A DNA stretch of 7,688 bases from Chloroflexota bacterium (GTDB taxonomy: Bacteria > Chloroflexota > Anaerolineae > Anaerolineales > Anaerolineaceae): positions 1 to 7,688 of the forward strand of contig JAEXTI010000208.1 in the NCBI GenBank assembly GCA_023406965.1, given 5' to 3'. Under the pieces are notes generated by a model, which was given only the letters and a program-made list of their open reading frames with translations, was not told the origin of the DNA and made no database searches. The position numbers were made by a program, and so were the translations under genes. Of the stretch, positions 1 through 4,766 are shown piece by piece (positions within the stretch are counted from its first letter, which is position 1; each line of letters begins with the position of its first letter).

Positions 1-143
1 CAGGAGGCCAGCGCCACCAGCAGCATCTCGGAGGGTTTCATGCCGATCCCTTCGTCGGGGGTCGAAAGAATTACGGAGTGTTTTGTAGAGTCGATGCCGA
101 TAAATTGTTTGCCGGTCAGCCAGCGCACGGTTGCGTTTGCCAT
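1..143 (-). CDS. OsmC-family protein, N-terminal part (cut by window edge)
   Basis: OsmC/Ohr-type proteins are small thiol peroxidases or related thiol-handling enzymes of the cytoplasm. Only the first 47 codons are present. They read MANATVRW near the start and GMKPSEMLLVALAS at the end, matching the family pattern in which a G..P.E-LL-AL-SC stretch leads into the first reactive cysteine. The window ends after TG of the next codon, which fits that Cys but cannot prove it. The ATG is preceded by AAAGGATAG at about 8 bases spacing. This ribosome site overlaps the stop codon of the upstream repressor gene, and the gap between the two genes is only 5 bases, so they are almost certainly co-transcribed. 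Which OsmC subgroup (Ohr, OsmC, YhfA-like) cannot be decided from this fragment. Confidence 0.8.
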   Translation of the reverse strand, partial: MANATVRWLTGKQFIGIDSTKHSVILSTPDEGIGMKPSEMLLVALAS

Positions 144-148
144 CAGTT

Positions 149-430
149 CTATCCTTTGTTCATCATGTGAATGAATTCGCGCAGGGTCTGTTCCTGCTCG
201 CGGCGGTCCAGCGGCGAATCTTCATCGGGCAGCAGGCAGGTTAGCGCATATTCCTCGAGCAACAACTCGCGAAAGCCGAGTAAGGCCGACTGGATGGCGC
301 TCACCTGCTGGACGATGTCGCGGCACTCGCGATCGCCCTCCAACATGCTCTCCACGCCGCGTACCTGCCCTTCAATGCGGCGTAAACGTTGGAGCAGCTT
401 CGATTTGACCTCACTATTTGCTAACTTCAT
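149..430 (-). CDS. CsoR/CstR-family transcriptional repressor, CstR-like
   Basis: This is a 93-residue all-helical DNA-binding protein of the CsoR/RcnR/FrmR/CstR family, whose members repress their own operons until they bind metal, formaldehyde or reactive sulfur. Family signs are the N-terminal RLRRIEGQVRGVESML helix, DREC with Cys36, QVSAIQSAL, and TC with Cys65. In copper-sensing CsoR of Mycobacterium tuberculosis the ligands are Cys36, His61 and Cys65. Here both Cys fall at the same numbers but residue 61 is Tyr. Loss of that His with both Cys kept is the pattern of CstR, the persulfide sensor, so copper sensing is unlikely (inference). I chose the ATG at 430, which has GAAGG 8 bases upstream and gives the usual family start; an upstream GTG at 454 would add eight residues. 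It sits between the fmdB-like gene and the OsmC gene. Confidence 0.85.
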   Translation of the reverse strand: MKLANSEVKSKLLQRLRRIEGQVRGVESMLEGDRECRDIVQQVSAIQSALLGFRELLLEEYALTCLLPDEDSPLDRREQEQTLREFIHMMNKG

Positions 431-440
431 ATTGCACCTT

Positions 441-479
441 CGGTTACCGGCCACGGCCGGTTGGAGGGTTACCCTCCAA
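441..479. repeat. Cluster of palindromes upstream of the CstR-like gene
   Basis: The 60-base gap between the zinc-ribbon gene and the repressor gene is packed with dyad symmetry. TTGGAGGGT-t-ACCCTCCAA (461-479) has two perfect 9-bp arms around one base. CCGGCC-AC-GGCCGG (447-460) has 6-bp arms. CGGTTACCG (441-449) shares the core GGTTACC with the first, and GATTACC recurs at 483-489. As DNA these could be operators for the repressor. As RNA they would form two adjacent hairpins just before its ribosome site. No T-run follows on the minus strand, so a terminator is unlikely. Confidence 0.6.
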
Positions 480-490
480 GAGGATTACCC

Positions 491-706
491 TCAGCGGAAG
501 CGGCTGCCACCGGAAGAGCAACTGGAAGCCGCGGAGGTTGCAACGGCGCTGCCGCCGGTGATGCGCGAGGCAAAGGTGGAGATTTGCTTGTGCGTTTCGC
601 GGCTGTGACAGTGCGGGCACTCGGGAGCTAAATCAAGCTCGGAGAAGCGCACCATTTTCTCAAAGCTCTGATCGCATTCGCTACAGTGATACTCATAAAG
701 GGGCAT
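491..706 (-). CDS. FmdB-family zinc-ribbon protein
   Basis: This is a 71-residue protein with the typical FmdB start MPLYEYHCSEC, followed by a second CxxC (CPHC). The four cysteines at residues 8, 11, 30 and 33 make a rubredoxin-like zinc ribbon. After residue 45 comes a low-complexity tail rich in Ser, Ala and Gly, ending GGSRFR, which is also usual for this family. FmdB proteins are named from a regulator of formamidase genes in Methylophilus, but the role of most members is unknown. The ATG at 706 has GTGAGG 8 bases upstream; a start at 751 would place the N-terminus inside the operator and -10 region and is rejected. It is the first gene of the operon with the repressor and OsmC genes. 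Confidence 0.85.
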   Translation of the reverse strand: MPLYEYHCSECDQSFEKMVRFSELDLAPECPHCHSRETHKQISTFASRITGGSAVATSAASSCSSGGSRFR

Positions 707-732
707 GGTTAAAACCTCACAAAGATAATATA

Positions 733-770
733 CTATACTGGAGTATAGCATTAGTGCGGGAATCGGTCAA
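733..770 (-). promoter_or_regulatory. Promoter of the fmdB-like/repressor/osmC operon with operator palindrome
   Basis: Reading the minus strand, TTGACC (770-765) and TATACT (747-742) are separated by exactly 17 bases, close to the sigma-70 consensus. The -10 is embedded in CTATACT-GG-AGTATAG (733-748), a palindrome with two perfect 7-bp arms. A transcript would begin near 735, about 30 bases before the first ATG. A repressor bound at the palindrome would cover the -10 and start site. The CstR-like protein of the same operon is the obvious candidate (inference). Confidence 0.7.
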
Positions 771-836
771 GGGATCTGGATTTCGCCACGCCGATTTTCT
801 GAGAGCCGTATCTGGAGCAAGTCAAATGAAAACGAG

Positions 837-855
837 TACAATAACCAATATTGTA
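837..855. repeat. Inverted repeat TACAATA-N5-TATTGTA
   Basis: Two perfect 7-bp arms flank a 5-base centre in the otherwise unassigned gap between the divergent fmdB-like operon and the SDR gene. It is AT-rich and the right size for a dimeric regulator site. I could not place a convincing -35/-10 pair for the SDR gene near it, so its role is open. The rest of 771-950 shows no gene I can support. Confidence 0.4.
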
Positions 856-959
856 GTTACTCAACCAGATGGCAGAAGATGCCCTAATTTCTGGTGTTTG
901 TGACCTTCCTTCACTTCTGCCATTACCCACCATTCTTATCTTTACTCACAGGAGCCAAT

Positions 960-1877
960 ATGAACATCCTCGTCACCGGCAGCAGTGGTTTGATTGGCAG
1001 CTATGTCGTCAAGCGCTTCATGGAGGCGGGGCACACGCTGCGCACGCTGGACCGTTTGGCCCAGCCCCGCGGGCAGGATTGGGAGCATGTTCCCGGTGAC
1101 ATCCGCGATCTGGCCCTGGTCCGCCGGGCGGCGCAAGGCATGGATGCCATTGTGCACCTGGCCGCCATTCCCAATGATTTCAGCGGCCTGCCCGAAGATG
1201 TGCTAGATACCAACATCCACGGCACATGGAACGTGCTGCTGGCGGCATTTGAAGTGGGCATCAAACGGGTGGTGTATTTTTCAAGCATCAACGCGCTGGG
1301 GCACGCCGAGCCTACCCACCCAGCTATGTACCTGCCGATAGATGATGATGTTCCCCATCACCCCGCTCACCCCTACTTTCTGACCAAGCATATCGGCGAG
1401 GAACTGTGCCAATCGTATGTCACCCTGGGCGGCGGAACAGCCATCAGCCTGCGCCCCACCTATGTGATGCGCCCGCCCGGTGAAGAAACCGACCCCTGGT
1501 GGAACTTCGTGCCCGTGGAGCAGCGCCTGGAGATGATGAAGGATGATTACTGGACGTTCGTGGACGTGCGCGATGTGGCCGAAGCGGCCTTGCTCAGTTT
1601 AACCGCCGACCTCAAGGGTCACCACGCATTTCTGCTGACCGCCGACAATATCTGGCCGGAAATCCCTGTCAACGAATTAATCCGGCGTTTTTGGCCCGAG
1701 CGTCCCTGGCCAAAAGTTACCATGGACGAGTACCTGAAGGACAATCCCCACCGCAGCCTGGTGGACTGCTCGCGGGCCAAGCAAATGTTAGGCTGGCAAC
1801 CCCAATACAACCAGCGCGTAACTACCCAGCCTGGGGTGGAAGACTCCCCACCCTCTGAAGAGTTACGCCAGCGCTAG
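960..1877 (+). CDS. NAD(P)-dependent epimerase/dehydratase-like SDR protein
   Basis: This is a 305-residue extended short-chain dehydrogenase/reductase, a cytoplasmic Rossmann-fold enzyme class acting mostly on nucleotide sugars or related substrates. The N-terminus MNILVTGSSGLIGS carries the GxxGxxG cofactor motif (Gly7, 10, 13). Asp31 at the end of beta-2 suggests NAD rather than NADP. GDIRD (46-50) and VHLAA (65-69) are also standard. Ser109 (FSSINALG) with Tyr139-x3-Lys143 (YFLTK) completes the catalytic set. The C-terminal MLGWQPQYN is typical of the epimerase branch. The ATG at 960 follows CAGGAG at good spacing; an in-frame ATG at 894 lacks that and would disrupt the usual start. The substrate cannot be told. 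Its stop codon overlaps that of the convergent gene. Confidence 0.9.
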   Translation: MNILVTGSSGLIGSYVVKRFMEAGHTLRTLDRLAQPRGQDWEHVPGDIRDLALVRRAAQGMDAIVHLAAIPNDFSGLPEDVLDTNIHGTWNVLLAAFEVGIKRVVYFSSINALGHAEPTHPAMYLPIDDDVPHHPAHPYFLTKHIGEELCQSYVTLGGGTAISLRPTYVMRPPGEETDPWWNFVPVEQRLEMMKDDYWTFVDVRDVAEAALLSLTADLKGHHAFLLTADNIWPEIPVNELIRRFWPERPWPKVTMDEYLKDNPHRSLVDCSRAKQMLGWQPQYNQRVTTQPGVEDSPPSEELRQR

Positions 1878-2842
1878 AGCCAATGCAGCGGTTGCAAGGC
1901 CTTACCCTCGGCTGCCATCACTAAACCCCAGCCAAAGGGCTCATTGACCGCCAATCGAGCGGTCAGTTCGTGAACGCCACGCTCAATCTCAGTGGTCACG
2001 CTGTACATGTTGCGCGCCACATAACCGCGGTCGTGCCACGCAGGTTTGTTGTACCAGTTGTGGTTGTGTTCAAATACGGGCGAGCCATCCAAGAAAAGTT
2101 CGAGATGATCGCTGAAACCAAAGCTAAGACGCAGATCCTGGCGGCGTTCGGCCAGGAAGCGCCAGTGCAGCAGCGCCGGCTCTTCTCGGGATGCCAGGAA
2201 CCGATTGAGATTGAGAAATCCCTGCGGCTCGCAAACCACCAGACCGTAACCTTCTAAATACCACTCACGCACCAGCGCCGGGGAAATGATCAGCGGGGTG
2301 GCGGGTTGTTCGGGGAGGCGCACATCGGGAAGAATGCGCACATCACAAAACCAGGCGGGCAAGTAAGACCACAATCCCAGCCGGCCAGAGACGGGCGCAT
2401 GGGCCAGGTGGTCAATGCGCAGGGGTGGCTGGCTGCCCAGACTCACCAGAGCGCGCCCATCCTGGAAGCAGATGCGCAGGCGGAACCACTCTCCGGTAGG
2501 AACCTCGGCGGCGTGCTGAAAGCCCGGCCCGTGATACATTTGCCAGGTGTTTGCTCCGTTGAAAACCGGGTCGTATTGCAGGGCATCCCAACTCATACTG
2601 GTGTGCGGCTGGGCATAGGCCATCTCGAAGTTCTGAGCGTTTTGAGCACGAAACACCAGTCCGCAGTAGGCGGGACCTTCAGCGGCGATCCAGGCTTCGA
2701 TGCCACCGTCCAGCAGCGTGGTCTCTGGCAGAAGCGCTAGGCCGTTTAAACGCACAGCGGGATGGTCCAAAAAGACCCCGCGCTCCATTTCACCATATTG
2801 CAATTCCAGGCTGTCAATCATGGTCGCCAAATTTTGTTCCAT
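1874..2842 (-). CDS. Two-domain beta-sandwich protein of unknown function
   Basis: I do not recognise a named family for this 322-residue protein. Residues about 20-172 look like a concanavalin A/LamG-type or DUF1080-like fold: strands such as IEAWIAAEG, YCGLVFRAQN and GEWFRLRICFQDGRALV, then GRLGLWSYLPAWFCDVRI, a typical closing pattern. Residues about 190-312 resemble a galactose-binding-like jelly roll (LHWRFLAE, LRLSFGFSDHLELFLDG, GVHELTARLAVNEPFGWGL). There is no signal peptide or membrane segment, so it is probably cytoplasmic, which is unusual for such carbohydrate-binding-like folds. The ATG at 2842 has GTGAGG 6 bases upstream. It has its own promoter (2971-2999) with an embedded palindrome. 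A link to the convergent SDR gene is possible but unproven. Fold calls are by eye. Confidence 0.75.
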   Translation of the reverse strand: MEQNLATMIDSLELQYGEMERGVFLDHPAVRLNGLALLPETTLLDGGIEAWIAAEGPAYCGLVFRAQNAQNFEMAYAQPHTSMSWDALQYDPVFNGANTWQMYHGPGFQHAAEVPTGEWFRLRICFQDGRALVSLGSQPPLRIDHLAHAPVSGRLGLWSYLPAWFCDVRILPDVRLPEQPATPLIISPALVREWYLEGYGLVVCEPQGFLNLNRFLASREEPALLHWRFLAERRQDLRLSFGFSDHLELFLDGSPVFEHNHNWYNKPAWHDRGYVARNMYSVTTEIERGVHELTARLAVNEPFGWGLVMAAEGKALQPLHWL

Positions 2843-2970
2843 GAGATCCTCACATAGTTTATTGACTCACCGAAGTGGGAGGAAGTTCCCAAATATGGGG
2901 TTTGTGTGGGTGAGAAGTATCCGCGCAAACCACGTGTCTTTTTCATCTTTTCGCGAATACTTACAAGAAA

Positions 2971-2999
2971 ATTATAGAACAAAAGTTCTTTATTATCAA
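2971..2999 (-). promoter_or_regulatory. Promoter of the two-domain protein gene with operator in the spacer
   Basis: On the minus strand TTGATA (2999-2994) and TATAAT (2976-2971) are exactly 17 bases apart. AGAAC-AAAA-GTTCT (2976-2989), a palindrome with 5-bp arms, lies in the spacer and touches the -10. Its inner part GAAC-N4-GTTC fits the core of the LexA/DinR (SOS) box of Bacillus-type bacteria, but other repressors use similar sites. Transcription would begin near 2964, leaving a leader of about 120 bases before the ATG at 2842. Confidence 0.65.
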
Positions 3000-3082
3000 G
3001 GGTGGATTCCCAGATTTTACGAAACTCGTTTTCGCACCTATTCCCCTTATGTTACGTATAAGTATATAGAAAGGATATGAAA

Positions 3083-3253
3083 ATGGAAGCAAAATCGAAT
3101 TCTAAGCAAGCTACGATCCGGGTAGACACGGGCTCCGGCCTTTTCTGGTTCATGGGCTGGTTGTTCACCATCGCCTTCACACAGTTGAATTTCTGGCAAA
3201 GCGTTCTGGGGCTGGTTATCTGGCCTTACTATTTGGGAATAGCGCTGCGGTAG
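3083..3253 (+). CDS. Small two-helix membrane protein, hypothetical
   Basis: This is a 56-residue reading frame, MEAKSNSKQA at the start and YYLGIALR at the end. The first 18 residues are polar. Two hydrophobic stretches follow (about 19-33, rich in Phe/Trp, and 41-54), giving a probable helical hairpin in the inner membrane. AAGGA at 3071-3075 lies 7 bases before the ATG at 3083, whereas an ATG at 3077 would be only one or two bases from it, so 3083 is preferred. Good ribosome site, a clean polar-to-hydrophobic pattern and coding-like GC in an AT-rich gap argue that it is real. The pattern GLFW..GWLFTI...L.FWQ..L.L.IWPYYLG feels like a recurring small hypothetical family, which I cannot confirm. 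No function is proposed. Confidence 0.7.
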   Translation: MEAKSNSKQATIRVDTGSGLFWFMGWLFTIAFTQLNFWQSVLGLVIWPYYLGIALR

Positions 3254-3327
3254 AGCGGATTTGGCGTTTATTGCGTTCTATAGCAGGACGAAAACCACCG
3301 CTCATTTCAACCTGCATGCATTGAATA

Positions 3328-3377
3328 CGGCACGGGGTATCATGGCGCATGGGATGAATTGCGCAATCCCCGTGCCG
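3328..3377. repeat. Long GC-rich inverted repeat between convergent genes
   Basis: CGGCACGGGG (3328-3337) and CCCCGTGCCG (3368-3377) are perfect 10-bp arms. Inside them GCGCA (3345-3349) can pair with TGCGC (3360-3364), so the transcript would fold as a two-part stem. ATTGCGCAAT (3358-3367) is itself a perfect palindrome. It lies between the small membrane protein gene and the end of the winged-helix gene. There is no T-run, so it is not a typical intrinsic terminator. It may be a copy of a dispersed palindromic element (inference). The remaining 3254-3425 holds no gene I can support. Confidence 0.6.
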
Positions 3378-3425
3378 CTACAAAGAGATCGTGCTTGATA
3401 AAGCAAGGGATACAGGTCTTGTACA

Positions 3426-3749
3426 CTACGGCGCGATTTCGTTGAACACCTGCTTCATTTTTTGGGTGTAGTCTTTGAATGCTTCTCGGCCCTTCTCTGT
3501 CAGGCGCAGTTGGGTGTTGGGGCGCTTGCCTTTGAAGGCTTTTTCCATTTCAAGATATCCGGCCTCTTCTAGCTTGGTCAAATGAGCTGAGAGATTTCCC
3601 CAGGTCAGCCCCACCTGGTTCATCAAAAAGACGAAGTCCGAGCTTTCCACCACATAGAGGTTGGCCAAAATCATCAGGCGGGCAGGCTCGTGCACCAACC
3701 GGTCAATATCCACCAGGGAAGAGAGGTCCGAAGAAGTGGGCTTATCCAT
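3426..3749 (-). CDS. Winged-helix transcriptional regulator
   Basis: This is a 107-residue DNA-binding protein of the small MarR/ArsR-like winged-helix kind (HTH_34-like pattern). The hallmarks are IDRLVHEPARLMIL (15-28), the recognition region GLTWGNLSAHLTKLEEAGYL (47-66) and a basic wing with KGKRPNTQLRLTEKGRE (73-89). No cysteine or metal-binding set is present, so the signal is not visible. The ATG overlaps the end of the membrane protein gene (ATGGATAA, 8 bases shared), and GAGG lies about 7 bases upstream, implying translational coupling. Regulators of this type often sit beside a membrane protein or transporter gene they control. It probably represses the shared promoter at 4447-4475 (inference). 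Confidence 0.85.
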   Translation of the reverse strand: MDKPTSSDLSSLVDIDRLVHEPARLMILANLYVVESSDFVFLMNQVGLTWGNLSAHLTKLEEAGYLEMEKAFKGKRPNTQLRLTEKGREAFKDYTQKMKQVFNEIAP

Positions 3750-4398
3750 GTCGCGCCTCGGCGGGTGGGAGGGGATGAGTTAGCAGGAACCGCACGAACA
3801 ACGCGACTCCGGGCAGGATAATCAGCGCGGCACAAACCATCAAATAGACCGGCTGGTTAAGAAAAATCATCAAGAAAACCCCTGTCGCCATAAGCAAGGA
3901 AATGTAATATCCACGAAGGAAATCTGAGAAGTAGGCAATGAGGGCCACGCTGGGGCCGACAAACATGGCGCCAATGGATGCCACCAACAAATCCATCGCC
4001 CTATGTTCTCCTTCCAGAAAAGTCAACCGCGACTGTAATTCCGGGTTACCCCATACAACGACGGAAAAAATGACCACCACCGCCTGCAAAGCCACTATGA
4101 TACCGAGGATGACAGCAAGGGTACGGCTGCGCCGGCGGCGTTCAGTCCCAAAGGTTGCCTGTCCCATCCGAGGCAGGGTGATGTACTTTTTGCCCAGCCA
4201 GAAGATGAGGCTGCTTGCAATCATCCCGGCGACAAATACAACCATTCCAAGGATCGGTGTTTCTTCAGAATCGGTGAGCGTTTGCAGGTATGCCATGCAG
4301 GCGACGATTCCCCCCATATTAATATCCAACAATCCGTCCTGATAGTTGGCCCGAAAAGCTTTTTTCTCAATTTCTTTGAGGTTCAATTGGGTAAACAT
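3742..4398 (-). CDS. Multi-pass membrane protein, hypothetical
   Basis: This 218-residue protein has about six hydrophobic segments, near 27-41, 48-69, 94-117, 137-158, 164-181 and 183-207. A basic loop (ERRRRSR, 86-92) lies before the third and should face the cytoplasm. The N-terminal 24 residues are charged. I do not recognise a transporter or enzyme motif. The ATG at 4398 follows AAGGA at about 7 bases; an upstream ATG at 4419 lacks a ribosome site and is not used. It is the first gene of a two-gene operon with the winged-helix regulator, with which it overlaps by 8 bases. Membrane proteins paired in this way often act in stress response or efflux, but nothing in this sequence shows which. 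Confidence 0.8.
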   Translation of the reverse strand: MFTQLNLKEIEKKAFRANYQDGLLDINMGGIVACMAYLQTLTDSEETPILGMVVFVAGMIASSLIFWLGKKYITLPRMGQATFGTERRRRSRTLAVILGIIVALQAVVVIFSVVVWGNPELQSRLTFLEGEHRAMDLLVASIGAMFVGPSVALIAYFSDFLRGYYISLLMATGVFLMIFLNQPVYLMVCAALIILPGVALFVRFLLTHPLPPAEARHG

Positions 4399-4444
4399 AT
4401 ATTTTCCTTTGCCCTGCATTTATCTTTGTGACACAGAGTTATTT

Positions 4445-4475
4445 GCATTATACAGAAACACAATGCATTTGTCAA
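4445..4475 (-). promoter_or_regulatory. Perfect-consensus promoter of the membrane protein/regulator operon with inverted repeat
   Basis: On the minus strand TTGACA (4475-4470) and TATAAT (4452-4447) match the sigma-70 consensus exactly with a 17-base spacer. Transcription should begin near 4440, about 40 bases before the ATG at 4398. TGCATT (4445-4450) and AATGCA (4462-4467) form an inverted repeat with an 11-base centre that covers the -10 and half of the spacer. So strong a promoter would be expected to be held down by a repressor, most simply the winged-helix protein of the same operon (inference). Confidence 0.8.
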
Positions 4476-4558
4476 CTGGCATTTCCATAAACGATCAGAA
4501 GGAAATGTCAGACAATCGACGTGCCGAATGTTTAGCCGGTTTTGGACGGTTGTCACTA

Positions 4559-4591
4559 TTGTCCACGGTTCGCTTTCGTGCATAATATAAT
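4559..4591 (+). promoter_or_regulatory. Probable promoter of the 2-oxoacid oxidoreductase operon
   Basis: TTGTCC (4559-4564) is followed after 16 bases by CATAAT (4581-4586), and a perfect TATAAT lies at 4586-4591. With TATAAT as the -10, the start would fall near 4598, exactly at the first base of the leader structure, but its -35 would be poor (an extended 21-base spacer from TTGTCC). Either way the operon would carry a leader of about 170 bases. Confidence 0.5.
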
Positions 4592-4597
4592 TGTGGA

Positions 4598-4702
4598 GTC
4601 TCTAAAGCATACCGGCAAAAGAGGCCGCTCGGGGGTGTGGGACGCATGTATATGCGACTTGCACCCCTTATTTGTCTCTACAGGCCGGAAATGCTGCGAG
4701 AC
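4598..4702 (+). ncRNA. Structured 5' leader RNA, possible cis-regulatory element
   Basis: Nested helices can be drawn by hand: GTCTC (4598-4602) with GAGAC (4698-4702); GCAT (4607-4610) with ATGC (4691-4694); CCGGC (4612-4616) with GCCGG (4684-4688). Inside, a hairpin GGGGTG (4632-4637) with CACCCC (4662-4667) is topped by CGCAT-GTAT-ATGCG (4643-4656). That is 25 paired bases on each side, with internal loops. A second GTCTC at 4674-4678 could compete for the same GAGAC, giving an alternative fold. It lies between the promoter and the first ribosome site of the oxidoreductase operon. It does not match the riboswitch, T-box or tRNA consensus patterns I know. Confidence 0.5.
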
Positions 4703-4766
4703 GTAAAAAGTGTGTGGTAATATCACTTATAAGACCCTGGTTGTCTGTTTATCACAGGAGGCCTGA

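Larger units (their letters stand above)
4399..4766. other. Divergent intergenic region
   Basis: These 368 bases separate the minus-strand membrane protein operon from the plus-strand oxidoreductase operon. They hold the consensus minus promoter (4447-4475), a plus promoter near 4559-4591 and the structured leader (4598-4702). Between 4476 and 4558 I see only AT-rich spacer with no gene. Small reading frames crossing the region lack good ribosome sites. Confidence 0.6.

Noticed and set aside
171..608. 145-codon plus-strand reading frame across the repressor region
   Set aside because: It lies antisense over two well-supported minus-strand genes, has a Ser/Arg-rich composition typical of a shadow frame, and no convincing ribosome site.
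751..933. 60-codon minus-strand frame upstream of the zinc-ribbon gene
   Set aside because: It overlaps the -35 region of the operon promoter, has no ribosome site I can see and no recognisable motif.
2306..3080. Plus-strand frames opposite the two-domain protein gene
   Set aside because: They are mostly antisense to a gene with clear domain patterns and carry no family motif; the second also runs across the promoter region.
3392..3405. TGCTT-GATA-AAGCA hairpin as a terminator for the winged-helix gene
   Set aside because: The stem has only five pairs, mostly A-T, and no T-run follows on the minus strand.
4383..4583. 66-codon minus-strand frame upstream of the membrane protein
   Set aside because: It spans a perfect promoter that reads in the same direction, and it lacks a ribosome site.
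4598..4702. Structured leader as a T-box, tRNA or known riboswitch
   Set aside because: I could not find the conserved T-box core, a tRNA cloverleaf with a T-loop, or the signature bases of riboswitch classes I know. It is kept only as an unclassified candidate.
4646..4720. 24-codon plus-strand frame inside the structured leader, a possible leader peptide
   Set aside because: Its ATG is inside the apical hairpin and only a poor G-rich run precedes it. There is no run of diagnostic codons as in classic attenuators, and no terminator hairpin follows.
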